Origin: Cerioporus squamosus
Taxonomy: Eukaryota > Basidiomycota > Agaricomycetes > Polyporales > Polyporaceae
Direction: 5' to 3'
Length of the DNA stretch: 11,580 nt
Assembly: GCA_022592435.1 (NCBI GenBank)
Contig: JABYQS010000895.1
Coordinates: forward strand, 1 to 11,580
Position numbers and translations under genes: made by a program. Positions 1-8,842 of the stretch are shown here, in pieces. The notes under the pieces are model-generated. The model worked only from the letters and a program-made list of their open reading frames with translations. It was not told where the DNA came from and made no database searches. Numbering within the stretch: the first letter of the stretch is position 1; each line of letters begins with the position of its first letter.

Positions 1-139
1 CTACAGCTACTGATGCAATAAACCCTCCCGATACACTCGATCCTAGTTGGAAACTATAACACATCTGGCTATATTCGAGATGACTACGGCAGTTATATAT
101 CAAGAAGCACATCCATACTAGTAGTGGCAGCTTTCAGCT

Positions 140-1881
140 TCATCGCCCGTCGACCGCAACCTCCGCAGGGAGGGAGTGACACTCCCCTGCAGTCTCGGCC
201 TTCAGAGAATGCTCGCTGAGAGTCTCCGAGGCGTCCCCGCTCGGTTCGTCCGTTTCCTCGTCATCATATTCCAGTGTTGACCCAAGCGAGCCGACAACCC
301 GCTCGAACACCAGATCCGTGTCGCCGTGAGGACTGGAGTAGATGCTCGAGTCCATGTGCGTCGCTCGGCGGTTTGCGCGCTGCAAGTTGATGAGGAAGCG
401 CGACACAAATATACCTGTGAGCCTGCAGGAGAAGAATTTGGCGGGTTAGCGTAGCCTTGGAGTCGGTGAAGGAGGATCGTACGGTTCCATGAAGTATTGC
501 ACGTAGCTGGTCGGTTGGAACGGTGTGGCGAGCTGGGAACAGGAAGTGTCAGGTCGATATCTTCGAAGTATACTGCTGTAAGCACGGTCTCACCGACAGG
601 AGGGTCAAGACGAGGTGCAGAGTGCGTATGATGAGGAAGCAACTGCAGTGAAAAGGTTCGTATTTGGTGTTGGAACATGGAAGCACGATGGGTCGTATGA
701 CCGCTTACATGAAGTAGACGGTGCCTGCGTGTGTCGTTCGTAAATCAGCTGAGGATGTGGCCAGAATAGGGAGCGACACGAACCGTCACGCAAAAGAACG
801 TAAGCCAGACCGTGTGTACCCTTGGTGCCTCGAGATAGTTTGAACCACGTCACAAGGATGACCAGACCGTCCCCCACTATCGAGCACGTTTGACCTGCGA
901 TGGTAGCTTGTGGCATGCCGTAGATGTAGATCATCATTGCTCGCTAGCTTGTCAATCTGACAACTGTACGTACCCCTAAAACGAATTGGTTATCAGCGTC
1001 AACGTGGAAGGACATGCGGAGGAAGGTACACACGCTTTATACATCTGCGTAGACTCGTCATCGAAGGAGACACAACCAACACCGGCAATCCACATCGCGC
1101 TATAATGGTAGTGGAACGCGATCTGGTGGGCTCGTATGAGCGAGAACATGCATAACAGCGGCGTCACGGATCCCGCTAGACTCACAAACTCCAAGCCGAA
1201 GGGCACGACGTTGAGGGCGAGGATGAAAGCCGCAAGGAGCCAGCTCCTGCTCACGCCAAGGGCGCGCAAAGCAGCAGCCGCTGTAGCGAGACGTCGAACA
1301 TTGAGAATCACACCAACAGGATACCACTCGAGACTCACCTGCCCACGGGAGGTACTGCAGATCGATACAATCAGGGAGGACTGCGCAAGGGGAATGCAGC
1401 TACAGATAAGTACGGGGTGAGCGGATCCGGGGACACACAAAAGTCCGAATTGAGACGCTCCGACCTCTGGTCAGCCAAGGTCAGTATGCACGACACGACA
1501 GAGTGGAGAGTACATGCCTTTGGCGAAAACATCACGAGACTGCCGATGATGTTGTAGATATACCACCCGAGGGAGAAGTACCGATTCGCGAGGAACAGAG
1601 CGGTTGCTCCCGTCCAACGGGCCTTCCAGAAGAACTCGACCTCCTCGTACCCGGTGAGGAGGCACTCATAGATAAACATCACTGTGAGCGGGAGTATCAG
1701 ATGCATGGACGCAAGCAATGATTCGATGAATCAACGCGAACCTCCAGCAGCGACCTGGCAGTATCCGTAGATAATGCTGCCACGAACTGCGTCAGCCAAG
1801 TGAAGTAATAGACAGGCTTGCAAGGACGTACTTCGCACTGTACTCGGCGATCAACAAGGAGTCCATGTCCTGAGACGACAT
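140..1881 (-). pseudogene. DUF6533-type seven-segment membrane protein gene, frameshifted copy
   Basis: Thirteen exons can be placed by comparison with the two intact copies: 1881-1832, 1786-1755, 1681-1518, 1466-1465, 1399-1339, 1280-1186, 1122-1034, 975-974, 906-784, 724-709, 642-594, 532-483 and 422-140. Read through, it would encode about 338 residues. It has the N-terminal DUF6533 motif (EVEFFW followed by WTGATALFLANRY), LRALGVSR after segment 3, VLLRDG, and the C-terminal FVSRFL / FERVVGSLGS block with an acidic tail. Exon 5 is 61 nt where both intact copies have 62. The shift leads to a TGA at 1253-1251 in exon 6, so the product would stop after about 115 residues. Exon 3 ends at a GC donor (1517-1516) in place of GT. 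The start at 1881 has A at -3. A single-base assembly error could also explain the shift. The 139 bp beyond its stop show nothing definite. Function of the family is unknown. Confidence 0.8.
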
Positions 1882-1971
1882 TGTCGAATTTTGCTACGCC
1901 AGGGCGTGGCGATGTGAGGGGTTGAGGTCGAGCTCTACGCACGCTGCCCGATACTTATCCCTAGACAGGGC

Positions 1972-2519
1972 AGGCTTCGAAGTGGAAGCACCATTTCGAC
2001 ACCTGAGCGCAATGTCAATGAATCAAGGGCAAACCCTCTGGGACAGATGGAGTTACGAACACAGGGGACTTACATCGTTCACGGCTTCCACATGCGCTTG
2101 ACACTTACGGGTCCACTTCGAGCCTCGTATGTCGGAGGCACTTGTGGCTTCCGGAACCAGGCTGAGATGGATCTCGTGGGATTACCTCCACCAATGAGGA
2201 AGAAAGAACAGGCCTGATAGGTCGCCGAGACACGGCAGAAGGTGCTCGGTCGTCGCTAAGGTGGCTGGATCCACAGCGAAAGTTCGTACGCCCGCGCAGT
2301 CACCATGTTCAGGTAAGCGTTCGCGATCGGCGGGAGCTTGATTGCACTTCGCGTCGGCTGCGGTCCGTCTGGGAGGATCATGATGTTCTGTGGACTGAAC
2401 CAATCACAGCGCGCACTGTCTTCCACACGTCACTTCCGACGATCTGGGAGCAAGAGAAGGGATTTAAATATCGCGACAAATTCGAATGCTCGGTAAAAAC
2501 CCATGTCTTACTCGCTGAC
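1972..2519 (-). repeat. Diverged direct repeat, copy B, of an unidentified segment
   Basis: This stretch aligns in the same order with 3408-3940 (copy A). It begins (minus strand) at the shared VSE-stop-like 3' tail of the upstream gene and runs to a shared TGG-TTC/TGC-TTC block. A 24-nt stretch at 2311-2334 is identical to 3725-3748. On the minus strand the best conserved reading frames give pieces such as ARCDW, PPIANAYLN and WFRKPQ-x-x-P-x-Y. These are broken by stops and by indels that are not multiples of three, so this may be a decayed exon set or non-coding flank. On the plus strand copy B also carries a 188-codon frame without a stop (2166-2732) that lacks an early ATG. I do not recognise a protein family. 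It fills most of the gap between the truncated copy and the frameshifted copy. Confidence 0.6.
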
Positions 2520-2586
2520 ACAGTGACGTATACAGATAGCGCGCGGGCTTCGTCAATCCCTAGTTCACGGCTCTTCGAACGGGCGT

Positions 2587-3433
2587 TCATGCCAACTGAG
2601 ACTGTATGCCTTCCTGGCTCCTTGACTGTGACAGCTCCAATAACCCGACGGCAGCGACGTGATCGGGAGCTTCCTTCGTATCGTCTTCGTCAGGCGGCGC
2701 AGAACGGGAGGACAGGTCGTAGTCGGAGGTAGACGTGTCTCTGCCCTTCACAGTCCCACCGCCCTCGTCGTCATAGTCGTCAAAGCTGGGATCGAGGGAG
2801 GAGCCAATGGAGCCGACGACGCGCTCGAACAGGAGAGACCTGATCTGAACCCCGCTTCCACCCTGTGTAGTGTCCAAGTCTTCGTCGTTGACCTGCTGAT
2901 TGACGGACTGGATGTGTATGAGGAAGCGCAAGATGAGGCTCGCAGTCAACCTGGACGAGAGGGGAGGACGCAAGATGTTAGGGATGGTCGTGATCATAAG
3001 ATTATCGAGTTGCCAAAGGCATCCACGGCTCTGTGAATCGGGGTACCATGCTATTGGCATGCAAAGGTGCATCGGACATCTGTGTGCCTAGTTAGCCGAA
3101 CGTCTAAGTAGTATGTTATACGGAGGAACTCACGCCCAATGAGGAGAATATCATACTGAGGGAGTTCACGATGAACAGCGTGCTGGTTGGGGTCGTTAGC
3201 AAGTATCGCGTTGAGAACACACAACACACACATGAAGTAGATAGTACCTGTGCACCATCCCGTTAGCGGACATCGCAGTGAGACTCCCTGCCGAGGCTTA
3301 CCGTCACGCAGCAGGACCTCTGTGACAGGTTGGTAGACTCGATGTGTCTCGATCTGCGTCGAAACAACCTTGATCAGGTACTCGCATGGTATGTGAGCGA
3401 GCATCGACCAGGGTTGCACCGTTCGAAGAACCA
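2587..3433 (-). pseudogene. DUF6533-family membrane protein gene, 3' half only
   Basis: Five exons match exons 9-13 of the intact copies: 3433-3302, 3247-3232, 3182-3134, 3079-3027 and 2950-2587, with phases conserved and no internal stop. They encode about 204 codons: VLLRDG, the 16-nt exon reading GTIYF, a hydrophobic segment around TLFIVNSLSMIF, RFTEPLTASL, RFLIHIQ, FERVVGSIGSS, and a long acidic tail (DDYDDEGGG). Nothing matching exons 1-8 lies upstream, so the DUF6533 domain and segments 1-4 are missing. The sequence immediately upstream is repeat copy A. The segment that should be transmembrane 5 is much less hydrophobic than in the paralogues. I infer a 5'-truncated relic. The alternative is that repeat copy A supplies different upstream exons, but its best frame (phase 0 at the last plausible donor) does not join exon 9 (phase 1). 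Confidence 0.7.
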
Positions 3434-3940
3434 CTGTGCGCAATGAACAAGGATGAACGCTCTGCGACGAACACAGGAAACTTACTCTGTTGATACTCTC
3501 GAGTCTCGTCTCAGGCACGAGTCCACTTCGAGCGTCGTATGCCGGAGTTAGTTGTGGCTTCCTGAACCACCATGCGATGCAACGTGAGATTGCCTGCCAA
3601 CCAATGAGGTGCGAAGAACAGACCTGGCACGTCGGTAGACACCGCAGAAGAGAGCTCGATCGTCGGTAAGGTGGCTTGGTCTACTTACTGCGAGAGTTTG
3701 GATGCCCGCGCGACGACTGTGTTTAGGTAAGCGTTCGCGATCGGCGGGGATTGGCATACAGTTCACGTCGGTTGCGATCTTCCTGCGATGTTCGTGTTCT
3801 CGTGAGGCAACCAATCGCAGCGCGCAATGTCGTCGACGTCCATGTAGAACTTCCCACGGATGAAATGAGAGCAAAATGAACGATCTAAATTTTGTGGCGA
3901 ATCCGTAAGTTCAGCAAACAGTCATGTTTTACTCGCTGAC
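3408..3940 (-). repeat. Diverged direct repeat, copy A, of an unidentified segment
   Basis: This is the partner of 1972-2519. The homology starts inside the last codons of the intact minus-strand gene (the shared TTACTCGCTGACA on the plus strand, at 3929 and 2508) and ends just inside exon 9 of the truncated copy. Minus-strand pieces include DIARCDWLP, PPIANAYLNT, IAWWFRKPQ and YDARSGLVPETRLE, but a TGA interrupts the frame where copy B has CGA. A good donor-like GTAAGT follows the PPIANAYLNT piece. No family is recognised. Its position shows that the duplicated unit included the 3' end of a family gene, its downstream segment and the start of the next unit. Confidence 0.6.
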
Positions 3941-5593
3941 ATTGGTCGACCCTCCTATCAAGCTGTCACCTGTATCTCCGCTGTACTCCGTGTCCTCCTC
4001 CGGTCCAAGCGAGGACACCAGAGAACCGACAGCCCGCGCGAAGACGAGCGTAGCGGTGCCGTGCGCTTCGGAGTGGATGCTTGATTGGAGGTCCAATGCC
4101 TTGCGATTGGCCGCCTGAAGGTGCAGGAGGAACCGGCCGACCAGGATTCCCGTCAGCCTGCGCGCCATATGAGATGCGTTGTGCGATAGAGTCTGCAAGG
4201 GAGGGAGGTCACGTACGGTTCCGTGAAGTAGGTCACGAGGCTGGAGTTCTCCAAGGGAGTGTCGAGCTAGAGCGAGCATTGTGTGAGCGACCTTGATCGT
4301 AGACTCGTCAGGGCGCGGACGAACCGTAGACAGTGCAGTGAGGGCAAGATGGAGCGCGTTCAGGATGGCTATGGAGCTACGAGACATTTAGTAAGCCTCA
4401 ACGCCCAGCCCCAGAGAAACGAGGAACCAACACGAAGTATATGATACCTACGACCACACGAGATGTCAGCGTGGCACAACGGCAAAGTGTCGACACGTAC
4501 CATCGCGCCTCAGAACGTGTGCAAATGTCAGCTTGCTTCGGCCAACATTGGGCCCCGAAAGCCTACGCCAAGTGACTACGATAACGAGAATATCGGCAAG
4601 TATCAAGCACGACCGCGAGATCACAGTGACTGCGGGCGACGGAGTACTAAGTCATTCTGCGACGCTCCGCACACACAAGATTGACTTACGCCTGTAGAAG
4701 AGGGATTGTCAGCGATCAGGCCGGTGTGCATGCTAGGATAGCTCACGCACGTCGGCATCAGCCACGGAGGCATGTCGTATGTGCCTATGCAGTCGTACAC
4801 GGGTATGATCACTCCCCCGAGATCAAAGTGGAACTGGGCCTGCGAATCCTCGTAAGATCATCTAGTCAGGAATTGCGGGTCATATGCGCGCACAAGGTTG
4901 ACTCCAACGGGCAGGCATGAGAGAAGGAAGATGAGGGTGGCAAGAGGCCAGTTCTGGCTCAACGCTAACGCACGAAGAGCGGAGAACGCTAGCGTACGAG
5001 GGTCAGTTCACGAAGTTCGTCGCACGCAATGATCTGGCCAGCTTACCTGCCCATGGCAAGTACTGCATAACAGAAATCACCCGGACAAACTTGATGCTTG
5101 CGTTACAGCTGAGGTTTTCAACTTAGACTAGAGTTCAAGTTGGCCACAGCGGACCCAACATACCTCTGAAAATAGATGGTCCAGTCAATATTACCGGCAT
5201 TATGGTGCTGGGAATACGCACCTCTTGCGAACTCTGAACGAATGAGCTGGCCAGGATGTATATAGAATAGAACCCGACGATGTATCTGTTCAGAAGGTAA
5301 AGGACGCTTGCGCCCGTCCACTTCGCGAACCAGAATAGCTCCACCTCGCCCCCGACGGTGATGATGCATTCGTACAGGAAGACGACTGTTCCACGGAAAA
5401 GTGCGCTCTGTCAATGCACAGCGAAGCAGATCGAGATCACGCGGGCACTCACCCGAAGCCACAATGCCGACATAGTTGGACACCCGACTGCAGAAGAACG
5501 TCAGCGGTACGTCCGAGACGCGAGCCATGTCTGAAGCACGCACAGGTCATTGTACTCCGCGATGAGGGCAGCGGCGGCGTCCACAGACGACAT
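3929..5593 (-). CDS. DUF6533 domain-containing integral membrane protein, 324 aa
   Basis: Thirteen exons: 5593-5544, 5487-5453, 5385-5222, 5165-5164, 5108-5047, 4988-4894, 4839-4751, 4691-4690, 4629-4501, 4447-4432, 4376-4325, 4266-4217 and 4157-3929. All introns are GT-AG and 53-67 bp. The joined frame is open from ATG to TAA. Visible parts: a short polar N-terminus; segment 1 at about residues 21-39 followed by EVELFW (42-47), the DUF6533 hallmark; WTGASVLYLLNRY and segment 2 (about 50-76); Ser84-Cys85; LPWAAFSALRAL in segment 3 (about 92-113); segment 4 (119-136); a loop with Cys153; segment 5 (168-187); RRDG then IIYF and segment 6 (208-231); FTEPLTGIL with a weak seventh segment; RFLLHLQAANR; FARAVGSLVSS (288-298); and an acidic tail ending NVSE. 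The topology is GPCR-like, plasma-membrane location is inferred and the ligand is unknown. Codon use is less C/G-ending than in the plus-strand copy. The start is supported by conserved MSS-x-D and a TATA-like element 60 bp upstream. Confidence 0.85.
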
Positions 5594-5651
5594 TTCGATG
5601 GTGCTGGCCGCCGGGTGAGAGCGTCGAGGTGGGAATGCTGTCGGCAGGCCT

Positions 5652-5657
5652 CTTATA
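5652..5657 (-). promoter_or_regulatory. TATA-like element of the intact minus-strand gene
   Basis: The minus strand reads CTATAAGAGG here, about 60 bp upstream of the ATG at 5593. This is a reasonable core-promoter position for a fungal gene. No transcript evidence is available from the sequence. Confidence 0.4.
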
Positions 5658-5659
5658 GT

Positions 5660-8600
5660 GAGGACGCCGCACGGTCCCTGAGGTAGAGGCATAGCCTAAC
5701 TGAATGCGAAGGCACGCTTCTCTGTCACGGTTCGAAGCTCGACGGGCATGAGAAGAATCAGCGATAGGGGGAACACGTCGTAAGCCGCCAGTAAACGTAA
5801 CCCACTTCCCCAGCTTGATCATCCACAAACATCAAGAGTGGGTATGTAGCGGCTCAATGGGGACGGGCGCAAGGCAGCAGTGTCCGTGTCCGCTATATGA
5901 CCCCGGGGGATGAATGTTTGACTGATACGGCGGATACCAGCGATACCGAAGAGCGCGGTGGCCTCCCAGATTCACGCCTCGTGAGGAACAGCAGGTGCGG
6001 CTGATCATCGTGGCACTTCGCGTGCCGTATTGCACCAGACAAGTACATGCTTCGAGACTGGAGCGTTACATCAGCTGCTGGGTTCTCGGAGCGTGGGAGG
6101 TCCATTCATTCTGTACCTTGGCCGTGACCATCAGGAACACCTTCCAGTCCCACCCGGCCCGCAGCAGCAGCAAATCCGCTCATGAGAGGGTGTCGATCTT
6201 CGAGAGATTGAGGACCTCGAACAGGACGGGTCCAAAGCCGGCGACCACGGCCAGGGACCCTGAGCTAGAACACTGACTGCCCTAGAGATTGGGTTACGCC
6301 AAACGCAGATGAGCATATCACGGCTCGAAAGGGGACAGCTTCGCGTGAACGCACCCAATGTCCGCCGGTGCTACGGAAATCCGCGGACAGTTACGCGGAG
6401 GCGGAGACGAGTATGCCAGTAGAGGGCCCACAACGACCGCTTTCCCGGAGAGATTGCTGCATCAGCAGGATGCCTGTGGCCGAGGCAGGATGATGGCCAT
6501 TCCGGGAGATACAAGACGGCGCGGTCGGCGGGGAGGACAGGACGACAACGTGTCAAACCAGACAGCAGTGCATGTGGACCGGCGCCGGGGCTATATGGCG
6601 ATCGAGGTGGCAGACAGTCTGAGTGCGCACAGGCGGAGGAACGTCCACTAAGGAAAGAGATGGATGGGTTTTGTCTGGACTCATCGAAGAGCTTGAAGAT
6701 CTTCGCCTGGTGCATAGATCAAAGCAAGCCGACGGCAGACAGCGCGAGAGAAACCAGGAAGGAAACACCCGGAGAGGACTATTGGTGCAATCTTCTATCA
6801 CCGTCAGAGCACGGAGACTTCCGCAGATGACTACGCGACGAGTGCACAGATACCATCAGCTTCGAGTACAGAGGATTAGAGTTGAGCCTCCGCACCTTCT
6901 CGCCGAAAGCAATGCCGTCGATGCTTTGAACAGACAGAGAAAGGATGAAAGGATGATGAGCCGAACGCGACCCCCACGCAGACGACGCCTGCAATCTCGG
7001 CATAGCCATGACAGAGTGTCCAAGACCGAGCGGGATTGGATGGATCATAAAGAGCCTCTTCAAGGTTTTGGCATAGAAGCTTCAGTCGGCAGATGCGACT
7101 TATAGGCTGTGAGCGGCAGGAACTTGGGAATGACAGAGGAGCTTTTGTGACAGGGATCCAGCAGAGCAAGAGCGGAGGGACCAGTCGTTACGGGATATGT
7201 CTGAAAAAAATGGCATATGTAGGTAAGCTATATGCAACACTCACGCCAATGCTGCACTCGAGATCGCCCGGAGCGATGGTGCTCGGTCGCCACGACGACC
7301 TATCGTAGTACAGAAGTGTACGAAGACTACTGAGCAGCGCGGCGCTGCACAACAGACATGAAGACTTCTCGCTTCTTCTCCCAGCGCGACATCCCAAGCT
7401 GTTCCAAGCGTGTAATTGCGAGCGCACCAGGTAGTCCGAGCGCATCTCGGACTCCAACCATGCATAACCTAACTCTTGGCCGCCTACATCCCCGACCAGT
7501 CAGGACTAAGTCAGGACGCGCCCCAGACGGAAAGACAGCGTAGAAGTCGGCGAGGCCCACGCCGATGCGCCACAATGATGCATAGCAACTCACCTCGTCC
7601 GAGCGAACCTCCCTGAGTTCCAATGCCACATTTCCTGCATGCCAGACAAGACCCACGCCTCGATGACTCTCCGTACGAAGTAGCGACGGAAGCGAAGCCG
7701 GTCGAGACGGTCTTGAAGGAGTCGGAAAGCCAGCCATAGGGGGGTCGGGGACGCGCTCGAAAAAAGCCAGAGAAGCAGGCAGAACGACATACTCCTGGAC
7801 CCGCGATCTACACCGCACACGCTACTCATCGTAGTGCTTTCGAGAATGCTTGGTGTTATGTTCCATAGAGCAATGGAGTAGTAGTATGCAGACTGTCGCA
7901 GACATGGTCGTGGTCTTGGTCGAAGAGTACGACAACGGCGCTTACAGGCCTCAGGCCCTCGGATCCTCTTTTTCTCTTGACTCTCATTCTCTCGACGTTC
8001 TTCGCGTGTACTTAACCTCAGCAACTACGAGTTAGGCGAGATTGACATACGGTAGCGGATTGTTCTAGGACTATGTGCTCTGACGTTCGTATATTGAACC
8101 TGAATTTCTCCGCGGCAGAATCCCAAATTTCCGTGCATGGAGTCATGACTCCCGGGCCTCTGGTTGAGCAGGATGATATACTGCTCGTCTCCCATGGGGA
8201 TAGAACGACATCGTTGTCTTGCGCGGAAGATTGAGACTTGCCGGTGCCTACAACTCCCGCCGAGGTCTCTACGATACACCCGGCCGGCGCCCTTGGCACA
8301 CAGAGTACGAGCGGTACGCTCAATAACTCAATACATTCGGATGAACCGATAAACCCCATCGGCCAGGGGAAACCATGGGTAACAAGTGAGGAGATTGGAC
8401 GGCACGATGAGCGAGCGACGCCTTGTGCTGATGCCGCTGCTGCTGTTGGTTCTCGCCCACTGCAGTTCGGGCCCGTGGACGATGGCGATACCGGAAGCAA
8501 TCACAGGGCCCTTCCATGCTGATCCGGCTGCATGCCGCTGAAGTACTTACTGGGATTCCGGGAACGACTGCGATCTCCAAATCACCCCACTCGTCCCAGA

Positions 8601-8842
8601 TATTCGCGCCCTGCTGCAGTGCCTCACAAAGTTACTCTCAAGGTTTGTAAACTCCGGGCGGCCTCTTAGTTAACTCCACTTTATCTCACCGAAGCGCCTC
8701 GATAATACATAGTTGGGCGTGCACTTTCGTCCCTACCTATGCTCCGACTTGATCGCAGGTTCCGCACGTTTATCAGGACCTACCATCTGCCTCGCGACTA
8801 GGACCGTGACAGAATACTCTGACACACCCGGACTCCGTCAAT
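5660..8842. other. About 3.2 kb with no convincing gene
   Basis: This interval separates the minus-strand cluster from the divergent plus-strand copy. It holds several open frames of 90-165 codons on both strands, for example 6623-7105 (+), 7327-7818 (-) and 8018-8500 (-). None shows a recognisable motif, consistent codon use or a homologous exon of the neighbouring family. A donor/acceptor pair on the minus strand (GTGAGT at 7593, AG ending at 7494) joins two open stretches only in a frame that hits a stop at once. Short AGC triplet runs occur near 6164-6171. I found no exon of the membrane-protein family here by its key motifs. The last few hundred bases presumably hold the promoter of the gene starting at 8843, but no clear TATA box is visible. 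Confidence 0.5.
8407..8541 (+). CDS. Possible small secreted peptide, 44 aa
   Basis: A short frame starts with MSERR, followed by a strongly hydrophobic run (LVLMPLLLLVLAHC) that resembles a signal peptide, then a short Pro- and Ala-containing tail with two Cys in total. An in-frame stop lies shortly upstream of the ATG. A frame this short can arise by chance, and there is no family, no obvious promoter and no comparison copy. It could also be the first exon of something larger. Treat as a weak candidate. Confidence 0.18.
   Translation: MSERRLVLMPLLLLVLAHCSSGPWTMAIPEAITGPFHADPAACR

Noticed and set aside
6623..7105. 160-codon plus-strand open frame
   Set aside because: It is Arg-rich, without recognisable motif or paralogue, and its opposite strand is equally open. 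It looks like chance.
7327..7818. 163-codon minus-strand frame followed by a GTGAGT donor
   Set aside because: The donor at 7593 and acceptor at 7494 join into a frame that soon meets a stop, and no family motif is seen.
8018..8500. 160-codon minus-strand frame with a VGTGKS string resembling a P-loop
   Set aside because: The rest of a nucleotide-binding domain is absent, and the frame is Ser/Pro-rich with no second motif.
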